A stretch of 64,000 nt of DNA from Bryoerythrophyllum caledonicum (Eukaryota > Streptophyta > Bryopsida > Pottiales > Pottiaceae). Under the pieces are notes generated by a model that was not told the DNA's origin, ran no database searches, and saw nothing but the letters and a program-made list of their open reading frames with translations. How positions within the stretch are numbered: position 1 is the first letter of the stretch; each line of letters begins with the position of its first letter. The stretch spans positions 558,001 to 622,000 of the forward strand of contig OZ020526.1 of NCBI GenBank assembly GCA_963971425.1, written 5' to 3'. Both the position numbers and the translations under genes were made by a program. Shown one piece after another: positions 42,343-56,839 of the stretch.

Positions 42343-45300
42343 CTGGTTTGGCTAGTGAAGATGGGTACTAACCTATCTACCTCTAAAATTCTTGCACTAC
42401 AAAATGGAGGATTTCAACTTCAGCCACATACTGCAATATCCCCTCGGAGATTATTCGAAGGTCAGTGGATTCCGGTTGATTTGTCCGGATATATTCTTCC
42501 GCAATTCCGTGATGATCATCCCAAGCTAAGGTTTGGAAAAAAATTCGTAGGAATGCAAAAGCACCTTCAAAGAAACAAGCTAATGTTTGTGCATCCGCCA
42601 TTTTGCTCAGAGGTAGTCTCCGCCGATTGACCATGATACCTATTCCAATTGGATGCATTGTTACGTTTCACTCAGGAACTCCTCGAATAATTGAACAATA
42701 TTCCATCACTGTTGGATAGTTCCCCACTTGTTCTTGTCCATTCTTTCAAGAAATGATGAAGAAATCTCTAGGTAAGCGAGGTCAGTGGACAAACTGTAAG
42801 CACTTGTATTACATCTTCATTGTGGTCTGTGGATTTCACTCTCATAGTGATGTTTTTTATACATGCTCCAAGCCTAGGTTTTCACGAGATCAAGTGCATT
42901 CTTGAGAGCGGCCTACTTAGCCATCCTATTTCTTAAGGTTTTCTATGCCATTGAGCAACTTTTTATTCCAGTTTTTGAACATGCAGTAAAGATGTAGTGA
43001 GACTAAAAGGGCCACTACAAGGTTTTACCTATTCTATTTTGAATTATGTCATATCTTGATTTGTACAAATTTCAGTATTGGATTTGGATAATCTTGCTCA
43101 GCCATGGTTAATTATATATGACAAGGTTCAAGTTCTTGTTACCCTAAATCTACTTCGATGAATTGAAAATATTATTTATTATGTAAAATTCTCCACTGTG
43201 ATAGGTCCTATTCTTTACTAAAAATAATAAAATGTTTTTTTAAATAGTAATATATTATAAATTAATCCTAAATCCTAAAAATAGTATATAATTTCTGCTC
43301 TACGCTCACCGCTCACCGCTCTAGGCTCGCAAAATAGCGTCGTCCGCTGTATATACAGCAGCTTCTTCCCCTACTCCTTCTCGTGTCCATTGCTTGTTTA
43401 ATGTTTCTATGCAGCAGTTTCTAGATGTAGAAGCTACAAAGGGTGATGATAGTGATGGATGTAGCAGTTCTGCAAATAATAGTTCTAGCAAATGACTTTA
43501 TGATTAGTCTTATTTTCAGTGTTTGCAATGTGTGAGACCTCATGGCCTACTTGATAGGGGCCTTTTAGTCCACATTAATATTATGTGTTTCAATTTGGCT
43601 TGTTCTATATCCATTGCAATATTTTTGGCTTTCAAAAAAGTTGGTCCACAATGCTGAAATTACAAAATTCTTAGTCAAAGGCTATAAAATACTCCCAAAA
43701 TGTCTTCTAAGTCGGTTTTCTTTTTCATTGTGCCCTCTATTACTATTACAAGTACTCAAATCTATAGTAGCCAAATGAACATCTTCAATAAAGTTCATTA
43801 AAATTATAGTTTGAAAACAAATCTCTACATTTGGTTTTCAATACAACATTCATGACATCAAATATTTTGAATTTACTCCTCATTTTAATATTCTTGAAGT
43901 TCATAATAAAGTTGATGGCACCATGGACCCTAAATCTAGAACATAATCAATTGCATGCACTTTTTACCTATTATGTAGAAACTTTTCAAATTGTCAACAA
44001 ACTACTTTACTGGTTTTCAGCTACTTCTATGGTCTTACAAAATATTCATCGATTTTTTGAAGATGTCTTTTTCAAAAAAAATTGCTTCACTTTGTAAAAA
44101 AACATATTCTTTTAATATCTTGTAAGAACAATTAAACCCTAAACAAATTTAATACGCAATTCTGAATCTTGCATTAATGAACTGTGATTAGGATCAAAAG
44201 TGGTCCACTTTACCTTGCTCTCAATTATATACTTCCTAGACATTTACCTTTGGACAAAAATAGAATGTAGTTCTAATATCCTCATAAAAATGAAATCTAT
44301 TCTATAATAAATTCCACAGCCATAGGATTTTTTTGCACGGAAATAGGATATCCTTCTTATATTCACATAAAAACAAAAGCCATTTTCATAATAAATTCCA
44401 CGGTCATAGAACTCCTACTGTCTAAAACTAATACATTCTTCTCTCTAAATCCACACGGGATGTCATCAAACGTCAAACCGTATAGGATAAGCAACTCCTC
44501 ACCGCTCACAATTTACCACTCATCGCTCACCGCTCACCTCTCTAGGCTCACATGATAGCATTCCTCGCGTCTCACCGAAATACCTAACAATATCTTTCTA
44601 GTGAGCGTGTTTCAGTTTTTTTTTGTATCAAACTTGTAAGGTAGAGATAGTAAAAGTCGATAATGACCCCCTTCAAGCATAATACACTCCCCTATTTCCA
44701 AGAACTCTTGTATTGAAATGTCATCTTTTCTTGTTGAGAAATCTAGGGAGAATTTTTATGCATGGTTGGTTGTAAAGGAATTGTAGGAGACTCTTAAGTT
44801 GATGGATTTGAGTAACACTATTATCATGTTCTACTATCAAAGGTACTAGAAATAAGTGATCCTATTTTACAAGTATGGGTCATGAAGGAACGTTCACTTT
44901 TAAGATAATAGAAATCTCATTTCTGAGTAACAAATTTTGGAAAAATTGGTTAACCTCATCAAATCTTTTCTCCTATAAGAGAAGAATATTTCTCGTATCG
45001 GACCTGCCCCACATGTATGCTAAATTTTTTATATTATCGGTTCTAGGTTCCTCTATAACTTTACCCAACGACTGAACTGAAATGAAAGTGATCAAGTGTT
45101 GAATGTTGAATTTCATCATAGTAATTCATCATTGTATTTCAACCGTGTACACTGTAGATATGACCGTCCATATAGAGATTGGCATCCCAAATTAGCAGCT
45201 CGGGAGAGATGCCACAATGCTGGATTTTTGAGGATTGGATTCCCAAATTCCATGTTGGACTTCCACCTACTCTTCAGATGCATAGGAAGTCTGTTGTTTT

Positions 45301-46614
45301 TGGTCTCTGTTTTCGCTAAGCATGTAATTTTCATATTCAGAGGATTTGGACAAAAAAAGTTCTGAGAATAATAAAATAGCATGTATGGTACCCAACATTG
45401 ACCTTGTCTTTAAACAATTCCTATTGTTTAGAGGTGCTCAAAGCAGAGATGCTTCTGGTTGTCGCTAAGCGTGAGAATGTTGTCAACAAGTTGCGTAGCA
45501 CGAATTCTAAGCTATAGTACTGTGAATAGGTCTGAGACTAGTCAAGTGATTCAATTGAGAGATTGTTAGTACAATATATGGACTTACTTTATCCTTCGCT
45601 GGATGTTTGTTATCTACCTTGTATGGAGTGGCCAGGGCAATACTAGATATGAATATATTCGTGAAAATTTTACAAGACATGACTCTTGAAGGAGTGACAT
45701 TGGCGCCAAATGGTAACTGCTTTTAACGCATGGAGAGTTTTCTGTGAGAGGATTCTTTATTTTGTGAGAGTCTTCTGCATTTGCCACGGCACTTTTGTTG
45801 ACAAATACATAAGAAGCGTTGCAAAGATTGTCGATTTTGTGTATTGGTTTAGTGGTAAGATTGACGTAGCTATGCATCAAGAGGAGGTTCTTTTTTACTT
45901 GTAATTTTTCTGTGCCACTGATTCTAATGATGAGTTTTTGTAAATATTATGAATTATCGGGGCTATATATTTGTTACTGAGGACTCTTTTGAGTGGCAGA
46001 AAATTGTACTTGCAATAGCACTTATTGGCCTTCAAATGTGTACAACTAAATTAGATACAATTTCATCTACATAATCCATACAAAGATATATTTATAAAGT
46101 TTATTTTTATAACATTCTCTATGAGAATCTTTATAACAATCTTCAAGACAATCTTCACAACAATTGTTATTCAATATATTTTTCGATTTTTCAATATTCA
46201 TTTTAATATGTCAAAAATTTAAGACATTGATTTCAACACATAAGCGTCACAAAACTTTTCGACATTTTTAACGACAGTATAGTGTCATAAACCATGTCAG
46301 AAAGCGCAAAGTTTTGAACGTAATCAGTTTTCGACACTTTAATGTTGTAAACAATGTCGAAAAAAACAATGTTAAAAACTTTTTGAAAAATGTGTCGAAA
46401 AGCACCCCCACTTTGGTAGTGTAGTAATTTGCAGGGAGCATTCAAACCCCGGGTGGGTTTTGGGAGTATGGCATACAACGAATGGGCGATGACGGGGTTG
46501 TAGCTTAGGGTTCAAACTCTTTTGTGTCGCAAGGGTTTGGTGTATCTGCGTCTTCGAAGCAAGGTAGCGCCGTGAGTTTCGATTTTGGAGGTACAAGATT
46601 AACTGCGTCTTCGA
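42343..46614. other. right-arm mirror of the AT-rich intergenic DNA
   Basis: Mirror of 35546-39817. The GAGCGGT-type repeats lie at 43296-43331 and 44496-44549. No gene was seen. Confidence 0.4.
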
Positions 46615-47117
46615 TTTAGGGTAATTCTCCATCCTATAACACTGGTTCTCCTCGACCCGAGAATAACTCCACTTTATAACACTGGTTATCCTCGGCCTGG
46701 GAATACTTCACTGTATAACACTGGTTATCCCCCACCTGGAGAATACTCCACTCTATAACACTGGTTATCCTCAGCCCGAGAATACTTCACTCTATAACAC
46801 TGGTTATCCCCTACCTGGGGAATACTCCACTCTATAACACTGGTTATCTCCGACCTGAGGAGTACTCCACTCTATAACACTGGTTATCCTCGACTTGGGG
46901 AATACTCCACCCTATAACACTGCTTATCCTCGGCTCAAGAATACTTCACTCTATAACACTGGTTATCCTCGGCTCGAGAATACTTCACTCTATAACACTG
47001 GTTATCCTGGGCCCGAGAATAATTCCACTCTGTAACATTGATTATCCTTGGCCTAGGGAATAGTTCACTCTATAACACAGGTTATCCTCGGCCCGAGAAT
47101 AACTCCACTCTATAACC
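46615..47117. repeat. right-arm copy of the 40-bp array
   Basis: Mirror of 35043-35545, with the units in reverse complement (ACTGGTTATCC to GAATACTCCACTCTATAAC). No unit gain or loss between the arms was noticed, which is unusual for a tandem array if the arms were old copies. Confidence 0.9.
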
Positions 47118-50100
47118 CTCAACAATGCTTCAGGAATTTAGGACTTTTCTATATTCAAGGGTGATTATCGATTTCAGGTGTAGGCCAATAATACCTAAGT
47201 ATGAATATCACACTTAAGGCTATGACATATCTGTCAATCATGACTCCTATTTACAGTACCCTCTCTATATCGGCAAATCCAGCTGACATTTCTTGTTTAA
47301 AGTGGAGAGATGTCGTTCTGATCTGGAGAAAATGAACTTTGAAAAGTTATCTCCGTCCAAATGCAAAAGAGACACCCAACCCGAAGGATAGATGGCTTCT
47401 CTAGTGAAATAGACAAGTTTCTCAACTCACTATTCACGTCTAGAAAATCCCATCAACCACTTCCTTCAAATTTTGAAAAGCGAGGATATTCCATGTGAAC
47501 CAGTTGAAAGACGACTAGCAGACAGTGACGCTTAGATAATTGCACCAAAGCACGGAGGTGGAGAAAAGGTTCGTACCTTGGCTTCCAAATCTTCCTAAAA
47601 ATTAAAAGCCATCCTTCTTGTTAATGGGTTCAGAGAAGAAGGTTACCCAACTTGTAAGAGACATGGTTGCTCAATGAGTGTCAATACAATGATACTTGAA
47701 TCATTCATATAAATGGTCAGCGTTCCAATACTCTACACTATGTGCATTTCTGTAGAATTTGATAGAGCCCATAAATCATTGATAAGGTGCGAACCTGGTT
47801 ATAAAAATGCAATGCTCAGCCTCCTCCAAAGCCTCTTCACAGCCTCCCCTTGACCACGTGAGTATGTGCTTTTGCAACACTGTAAAACATCTCAACAAAG
47901 CAATGGAGAATCCTAGGATCCTAGGTAATTGATTCTAGAGAGTCCAAGCATGAACACCTATGTTTATGTGCATGTGTAACAGACTTGAAACAAATTTGCA
48001 CATTCAGGATTGAACACTTCCACCTTGCATATTGCCCCTAGATATTGGAAATGATCGGTTCTTCAATAATTCAGGGGTTGTCAAGGATGATTTACAAGCC
48101 ACCAATACCTTCAACCAATTCCAAAAGACTCCACGTTAACCCCCAATGCAATGTGAAACAACTTCAAGTTATTAAATGTTTCATTGACTACAAAATAACT
48201 CGAGTATTTAAAATTCTCCTTCAAGCAAGAATAACTTTGGGTACATGATGTTATCCTCGACACGATGATAACACTAGGTTCAATAAAAGGTTTAGGGTTC
48301 CCATCAAAAATGACTCTTCACTTTTAGGTAGTGACTCTCAACTCAAGGATAACTTCAACAAGACCCTTGTTCGGGAAGTCATTGACACCTTTAAAGGGAT
48401 GATTGTTTGCTCTAGGGCAGTTATCCTCTAATCAACGATAATTCCAACAAGACATTGATGGGGATAACTGTTGGATATTGGTTTTCCACTCTGTATGATA
48501 ACAACTTATCAAAGTTCTTGAAGAACTTAGCCTCAACTCGTGGATGAAATGTTAAGATTGTTAAATGTTATCCTGAATTCACCAGTATAACTTCAACTAA
48601 CTCCAAGGTACTAAAGAAAACTCCAACTTCACCCCCATTCAAAGTTGTGCTTACGACTACAATACCGTGTGGAATATTATATTATCTGCAACTCTAGCTC
48701 AGGGTCTTTCAAACTCCAACACCAAGCTCCAAGACCAAACTAGAAAAAGAGATCTGCACTGTAACAATGGATTGTAAGAGTTTGCCCATAAGACATATAA
48801 TATAATGTAGATAGACAATAGACAATTGTTGGGAAGACAAATAGTGGATAACAACTAAGAAGATAGACAATCAGCATTATAAAAAAAAACTCAATGCTAA
48901 ATATTGAATATCCTAGGTTTTAGGATACTAGAGTCTAAAAATAAAAGAATAAAAAAGCAGTCGTACCTCATCCACTGCCTCATTCCTCCAATAAAATTTG
49001 TAACTGAACATGGAAATGCTTTACACAACGAAAACAACAATGAGAACAATGCTTCCTCCCAATATATAAGTTTTTCTACTTTCACATTGTTGTTTGTGCT
49101 TACTAACCTAGTTCACGGTCCACAACATTGGATTTAGGGCTTCTTGGAAGGTCTTCCACAACCAAGCGGCCTGAGTTGAAGAAACAATCCAAAAGGATGA
49201 CACTTCCATTCATATTCTGTTCCGAATGACCCATAATCTCCGTGGGTTGGAACGTGGCATTCTCCAAGAATTGAGGAACTTATAAATATTTTACAAAGGT
49301 TTAGGGCAACTTGTCCACATAACAACAAAACATCAGCGCCTCCTTGCTTCCATCATGACTACCTTGACTCAAATATGTAGCATCCTGACAACATCCCCCA
49401 CAAAAGACATAGTTCGTTGACAAACATGATGGCTAAGGCCAATGCAGTAATAAAGAACATCTACTCAACATTATATAATGCCTACATGGATGTGAAAGAG
49501 ATGGTTTAGTAATTACTACAACAACAATAAAATTTTCCTTAAGAGTCTAGAAGGAAATTAATCAAAGGGCAGTTTAGCAATTGCCAATTTTCCTAAGGTT
49601 TCCAAACGTCAAGCAACGTACTCTACAGAGTTTTAGAATCAACTCATGTTTAGGTGTTAATAACTATAGCCCTGCTTTACATCCGCGTCTTTTTTGAAAC
49701 ATATAATACCAAGAAGATTAAAGTTGATTGTAAGTAATCCTATATCTACCTGTTCCAACGTAAATGAAGTTCATAGGTACTAGATGCTACTTTCAATACT
49801 AGGTGCAATTAATTCATTTGTCCTCTGAGAGAAAAAAAAAAAACACGGTGGAGAAGAGAGAATCTATTTGCGTACCACTACATCAAAGAAGGGGTCTAGG
49901 TCACCGATGACAAATCCACCAGTGGCCTCCACTTCCCTCGAAGTTAGCAGGCAGAATCGGGATTTGAAAGAATTCTTTCTCCACAGCAGCTGAATCTTTC
50001 TTCTCACCGCTTCTCCGCAATCACACTTCTTAGTCCATACCTTAGAGCAAGCACCTCAACAAAAATGAAGAAATAAGATCTTCCAAACGATGAACAAAAT

Positions 50101-52349
50101 TTTGAACAAGAATTCAATAAATCAAAATTCATCTTTCAAAACTGAAACTTACCTTGCATAGCGAGACCAATCCACGAGTCTTCAGGGTTTAGGATTTAGG
50201 GTCTACATGGATTAGCTTGGTTGCTTTTCAATCCTTCCACATTGATGGCAAATCACTCGCTACTGCCACATCTACGCACCATCCAAGTTCAAAAGGAAAC
50301 CATTTCCGCAATGAGGTACTCATCAATGGCAATTGAACTACTGAAAATGTTGGAACAACGTCATTGAACCTCCAAAAATATACTCAAGGTACTCTTCCCA
50401 AGATGTTCTTTCTCTCTCTTTGACAATGATCTACCTATATTATCAAGATGTTGTCATGCTCACACTATTCTAAAACAAAAGCACCAAGTATTTCATATGC
50501 ACTCCCTGCCCCTCTCCTTGATTGCTAATGCATTGTCCTACCTACTTCTTGAGTCAGACATTCACGAGTTTGTAAAACTGGGTTTGTATGAGGTGGATTT
50601 GACTCACATCGTGCAATTCTTCGAGAATGTCTTCATGGTGGGATCGAGCATGTTGGCATGCCGCAAATGAGCTACACACTTTGGATCTTGATTGTAATCT
50701 CATGGTTTAGGGGTGAATTGGATCTCCTCCCCGAACTGCATGCAAACACAAGAAAGGAATATCAGAATTCTGCCTCCTTTGCCATCGAGCAAAAGCCAAC
50801 ACTTGGTAGTATTCAAAACCTCTCGTTGCATCCATCTTCCCCGGGGTTTAGGGTCACCAGAAAACTCTACTTGATCGGTTTAAGTTATACATGAGGGGCG
50901 TTTATGGAACCTCCAAATCAACTCTACCGATACAACATCTCAAAAGACTCGGAGACAGGTTACACGAGCAACTCTCCATTTCCAAATCTCAAATGAAAAA
51001 TCGTACTCTTCAGATAGAAGTATAATGTCACATGCTCCCTCATGGTTCTCCACAGAAATGTTCATAAAAGTCCTTGAAGTTTGGAGGTAGATGTTTGGTA
51101 GAGACGAGAAGCTCCTCACTGAGCATTCTCAACACACTATCAATGTTGCTCTCCTTTGCATCCTCTCTAGATTACAGCACAATCAATCTTCAACCCTTGA
51201 CCTTGAGCCTAGAATGTAAACAAAACTTGAAATACTTAGAAGTCATGACAAAGACACATGATCAAAGAACGGTTTAATAAGCATATTAACTACGTGAAAT
51301 TGCATATCCAACCTGAACTAGGAAGATTCACTAAGACAAAGAATTAGAAACATGCCTTGTTCAATCTTGTCTCTCGTCATGCATACATGTCTAGGATTGC
51401 CGGTTCTAGGAGTCCAGATCTTCCACCAACAACGAGCAACACCATTTGTCCCACGCTAGCCACCACAGTAAGTTGAAACAAATTCCTTGACAAATTCCAA
51501 GCCCCGTGGGAATGTATTGCCTTCCATTTTGCAAGCGTGAACTTCGTAGACTGTTGTTGATACCCATTCTTTCATGAGTCTGTAGCACATCCATGCCCAC
51601 CCCATCAATAAGTTAGAAACTACCTTGGTTTAGGAGTCTCCCAGCACCTACCACACCTTTCGTTCACTTACTGAGTTACTCCTTCTACACTCTGACTAGT
51701 CACTTGAGCTTGGTATTCATTCCAATAGAATCCAGTGTGAAAGAACTCGGTGGTCTTTGAACTCAAGTTAAGGTTGAAAGAAAGACTTTTCATGAAATCA
51801 ACCATGAATGAAAGAGTCTTCGCGAGTATAGCCACAAACCTTAAAATCACCCATCTCTCATCTCAATCGATCTTGAATAATGAGAATGGGAGACAAATAA
51901 CCTTGGGGTTTAGGGTGACTGCCTCAATTTAGGAGCTCAAATCTCTTTGTTAATAATCTACTCTCCGACGGTCCTAGCCTGTCGAGAGGGGGGGATTCCG
52001 AAGAAGTAGAAAGACATACCTTTGAAATTAGTGCTCCTGTCACTACTGGCAAGAGCAAATAGACTAGAGACAAATTATTCCTCGTTGATTGGGATGGAAT
52101 GTACAGGGAGTACTGCAATGGACAAGCCCAACTCCAAACGTCAGTTCATAGATACAGCTTCACATTACGAAAAGTCACATTCCTGCGATGGAGAATCTAA
52201 ATCTGCAAGAAACCATGCAATTTGCCAATTTAGGGTGTCCATAAGCGTGCTCCATTTGTTGTGCTCAGCACGCCAATGACTAAAAAATATAACTTGATTC
52301 TAGAGATTCTTAGAAGTATCATGTTTGTAGATGTCCATTGGATTTAGGG
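47118..52349 (-). other. right-arm mirror of intergenic DNA and coding-like remnants
   Basis: Mirror of 29811-35042. The remnants lie near 51040-51160 and 49860-49930 on the minus strand. The telomere-type heptamers read TTTAGGG on the plus strand here. Confidence 0.3.
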
Positions 52350-53299
52350 ACTATTCAAAATTGACAAAGCTATGAATCTATTTTTTCAAGAGGTCAAAGA
52401 ATAAAATTATAACATTCTTGAACACATTCAAGGATTTAGCCCCTGCATAGTTCTCACGAAGACAAATTGTTTGTAATCGTAGCTCTTCAAATCACTAGAA
52501 ACTCTTTGGGTATAAGGGTTTAATTGACCGGTAATGAAAAGAAGAAATCCTGGAGTACGTGGGATGTACACAAGAAGTTTTTTAATTCACAAAAGGTAAA
52601 GTATAATGGTTCACGGTGAGGGTCCTTGTTTATTTTTATTGGACACTTCGGAGACTTGGGTGGCTAAGACTTACTCGGGTTTATTGTATTTGAGATGTGC
52701 GAAGTCAGTATTCCGAATGCATTCAGCTGCGGAGCACAACACCACCACTTTTGACTATGCTCTGCAAAATCAACTTCTCCTCAATCAAAAAGTAGCACTC
52801 ACAATGAAATAACTTGGGTTTAGTGAAGCAAACCACGCTCAACAAATTCAACTTCTTCTTGATTCAAAGAAGCACTGACAATGAAGTTACTTATAAAGTG
52901 AAGCAAACATACCACGAGATAGTAATGTCCGTTTCTATTTTATGGATTTTTCAAAAATTTGTGCATTCCCTTCAAGAATTTCTCGATTTTTACGTTTTTT
53001 TTTAGAATTATTTTTTGGCGACCCTGCTATGGTACTCCGGTACATCACCATTCCAAGGATAGCCGGAAAGGTGGGGTGCGTAACTGGGTCGGTCCACCTT
53101 ATTGGCTGTCTGGAAACCCCTAAAATGGTGCGGCCGCCATTGAGAAGGCCAAGAAGCTGTGTGCAGTGGCCAATCGCAGACGTCACTCATACTCCTGGAC
53201 ACACCAAAAATGGAAGACACAATATCAGCCGTCCGATGATGGATCTGAGTCGATAGACGACCACGATCTCACGAGGGGCAGGATGAAACCCTTACATGG
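52350..53299. other. right-arm upstream region of gene B copy
   Basis: Mirror of 28861-29810, with the GCGGCCGC site near 53130. Nothing coding was seen. Confidence 0.35.
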
Positions 53300-53711
53300 A
53301 TACATTCGTATACAGTCGTTCACACAGACGTTGTTCGTCGGTCGGTCGTCGGTCGTCGATCGCAGTAGCCCATCGGACGGCGGGGATGCGCGGTCTGGAA
53401 GGGTGTAAAGTGCATCTAGTCCTCCTCTTTCCCCTCTCTTCGTCTCTCCGTGCGCTGATCGATTTGTGTGTGGTCTCTTGTTTGTGATCGATCTGTCTGC
53501 TGCGATCGCGTGATCTCGGGCTAGGGCTCGGCCGATTGAAGTCCTCTCTCCCGCGCGCTGCGTTTTGATCTCTGGGCCGCGCGGATCGGTGCCGGGACGC
53601 GGTTGCTGGAAGCGGTTGAGGAACGCGCAGGTTGAGACGTTTGCTTTTCAGGCGGAGATCAACACCTTCTACAGGGACAAAGAGATCTTCCTCCGAGAGT
53701 TGATCAGCTGA
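53300..53711 (+). promoter_or_regulatory. 5' UTR exon and CpG-rich promoter of the gene B copy
   Basis: Mirror of 28449-28860. At 53332 the right arm has T where the left arm (28828) has the complement of G, a CpG-type transition. The donor CTGAT then GTAAGT follows at 53711. Confidence 0.5.
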
Positions 53712-54436
53712 TGTAAGTTTCTGTGCTGGGCAGCGACGGGCAGTGAATCCTATCAAGTTTTGTCAAGGTCTTGAAATGATTTCCAGCTTATCTTTTGCGT
53801 ATTTCTTGTAAGTTTTTGGTCGTTAAAGATAACCTTCCGTACTTGGTGCTTGTGTTTGTGCTCGATGCCTGCACAATGCATGTGACTTTTTGTGTCAAGA
53901 GCAGTGGCTTGGTGGATTAGGAGGCATGAGGAGGTTTGTGGCGTGAGTGGTTGCTGATATTTTGGAGGTGGTTGGCATTTCGGGGTTGCGGTTCCTAGGG
54001 TTTTTGGTCGTTGAAGTGTTTGGTGAGGAGTTTGCGCGGGCTTGGTTGCGGTCTTGGAGTGCGGGAGATTTTGTCCATACTCAAGGTGTTTCATCTCTCT
54101 GGTAAGCATCCGGCTCATTTGGTTAGGGTGGTTATATATGTTGCTGGAGTATTTGTTGTGGGGCATGATTTGGGAGGGTTTGGAGGTGGCTGTCGTGCGT
54201 GCCGTGAGCTTTGATTGTGGTTTGGCAGCTGATTTTTCTCTTTCTGCTTGTTGTCTCTGTCGGGGTTTGTTTTGGCGGAGTGGAGTTTTGTATGCGGAAT
54301 CTCACTTGCGTTTCGAGCATTGGTCGCGTTTACGTGTGACAGCGTTCTGATGAATTGTTGCTGAGGTTGCATGTTACAGGAGGTGGTCTCGTAGGCAGCA
54401 TCGGCGTGCTGAAAGTGTTGTGCGCATTTCAAGATA

Positions 54437-56587
54437 ATGGATACCAAAATTGAAGAGGTGAAGCAAGAGATTAGGAAAGTAGAGCAGCAGATCAATGATG
54501 TGGATCGACAACTGACAAAGGCTGCCACAGAGGCCGAGGTTGCTTACTTGCGGAAAAAGGAGGAGCAGTTGCGGAAAGAGAAGCTCCCGTTGCTCAAGGT
54601 TGCTACTTCAGGTGAAAATCACTTGGCCTCAAACTTAATGCATTATCCACTTGATTATATCCACTTCTTCCCTTTGGCTAGGGTTCGTATTAGTACCTCC
54701 TCCGGTTCATATTCTTGGGCGAGGGTTTCGTTCATGGTTCTGGAAGTAGGGTTGGCATAGGGGGAGCACCTCCTGCCGGTATGATTCTCCTTCTTATCTT
54801 GGTAGCTTAATCAATAGCTTAAGCCCTGAAGCATGCATACTTACAAGCTCGTGCTCCTAGTACGTCTTTTTCACCAGAACAATTAGGTTTTCTTGTGAGG
54901 GCTTGTTCGATGCTTTATTCCGCGTTTACTGTGTCGATGCTTCATTGCATGCACTACTAATACAAGAGCGGGCCTTGTTCTCGTGGAGCGTTTTGGATTT
55001 TTGGACCCTTCTTTGTAGGCTTTTTTTAGTGTTGACGCTCATGTTCGTGGCTGTAGTTATGGGTGGGTGATCGTTAAAATTGGGGCGCTTGCCTTATGTT
55101 TATCTCAGGCGAACAATTAGGGATTCGTGCGATGGCTTGTTGGATGCTTCATTCCACGCACGAATGATAGACTATTAAGGGCAAACTAGGATTTTCTCTT
55201 TCTTGCTTCTTGATTCTTGCTTCTTGATTCCTATCCTTGCATCCTCTTCTAAAGCCATAGCGGGTTGAGAGCAGTCTTTCCTTCGTTACCCTTGGTTAGG
55301 GTTTGGGCTCAAGAATTGGAAGGAAATGCTGTACAGAGTAATATTTTTGTTTTGCTTTAGACTTTGTTTTACTTTCAAGTCTATTATTTACTCTTTTGTT
55401 GCGCATCAGTTGGAAGCGATCTGTCTCTAGCGATGCTTTGTAATGATGTAACCGTTGTGTCGCATCATTTTATATGTACTTTTTTTTGGGTTTAGGGTTT
55501 AGGGTTATTATATACATAGGGTTTAGCTTTTGTCTTTGTCTTTGTCATAGTTTCGGTTGAAACAGTGCACCTAGGTGAACAGACTTCCTCTTCTTGGAAG
55601 CAGATTTCAGTACTCTTTTAGGTTCGACTTAGGGTTTAGGGTTTAGGGTGCCTTGATCTTTAAATCTGAGTGGTACGTTTGAACCTTGAGGGGACTTGTT
55701 CTCGTGGAGGGTTTTGGATTTTTGGACCATTCCTTGCAGGCTTTTTTTAGTGTTGACGCTCATGTTCGTGGCTGTAGTTCTGGGTGGGTGATCGTTAAAA
55801 TTGGGGCGCTTGCCTTATGTTTATCTCAGGCGATCTACTTGGTTGCAAATTAGGGTTTAGGATTTAGGGTTCACCTTAAAAGACTTACCATAGTGAACCA
55901 GAATGGCAAGTCGTTTAAGGTGAACCTCTTCGGACCCGAGAAGAATCGCGTGAGGGTGGCCATTGTGCTGGCCGCGTTCGAGGCTAGCCAGGCTTTTTTG
56001 GCAGGCGATAGCGTCATGGAAGCCGACGATGACGGCTTGAGCATGGACACGTTCGCCGCGGGTGTCACCTACAATCTCATTGTCCGTCCTGTCGTACCTC
56101 AAGGTTTTTGTTCTTCACCTTGTGAACTTGCGCTCTCTTGGCAATGCTGGTTTCTTAGGGCTCTGAGGCCTGAGTTTGCTGATAGTGAGGCTCAAGTACT
56201 TAGGGTTTGTTGTCACCAGATCGTTGGCACTTCTGTCTTGAGATCTTGAAAGCTGGATTCGGAGGGATGATTTGCAGTGGACAGGTGTTCGCTCAAGGAG
56301 TTTGCTGCGGAGTTTGTAAACCTTAGGGTTTAGGTTGGTGTTTGATTTAGGGTCTTTTAGCAGTATTAATAATGTCTTGGCTACTTTTCTGTTTCCTTTG
56401 CTGTTTGATTGAATTTTGTGACGTTGTGTGTGATCCTCTTCTGTGCTTTTGCGAGTATATATTTTGCGAGGTGAACTGATCTGTTGGTTTCTGTGGTCTT
56501 CCCTCAGGTCCGAAGGATGATAAATCTATGAAAGTTGTTGTCCTTGGAAATAATTTAGGTTTACTTGTGGTGTGTGATTTGTGTTAG
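54437..56587 (+). CDS. gene B copy: coiled coil plus header, no NTPase
   Basis: Exons 54437-54611 (coiled coil, 58 codons plus one base), 55894-56103 (header, 210 bases) and 56508-56587 (short tail to TAG). Both joins are phase 1. Donors are TTCAG then GTGAAA, and CTCAAG then GTTTTT. Acceptors are TTACCATAG and TTCCCTCAG. The 22-base block shared with gene A is at 55652-55673 and the second block is at 56168-56245, so they bracket the header exon. The tail exon begins GTCCGAAGGATG, which resembles the start of the NTPase exon of gene A (GTCTGGAAGGTG). Gene B may therefore once have had the same exon and lost it. Residue 125 is Val (Ile in the left copy). Confidence 0.55.
54974..55832. repeat. 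right-arm copy of the 138-bp intron duplication
   Basis: Mirror of 26328-27186: the copies lie at 54974-55111 and 55695-55832. Confidence 0.9.
55489..55648. repeat. right-arm interstitial telomere-type repeats
   Basis: Mirror of 26512-26671. TTTAGGG is repeated in tandem at 55489-55504 and 55629-55648, in the sense direction of gene B. Confidence 0.85.
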
Positions 56588-56839
56588 AAGTCGACATCTT
56601 CTTTTAGCAATATGAGGGTTAGCCATGACTTCAGAATACTTGTTAGATTATGATCTTGAATTCTGCTGCAGTTGGCATCTACATTATTTTGGTGATAACC
56701 TTGTATGGTGGTTTAGAGAAGGGAAAATTTCTTTATTTCCAACTTTGAAAATTTTGATCTCACAAATTGTGAGGAATTTCAGTTTAAGTTTTGGGCATTA
56801 TGAATGAACCAATCAATGATGAGCTTGCAACCCCCTACA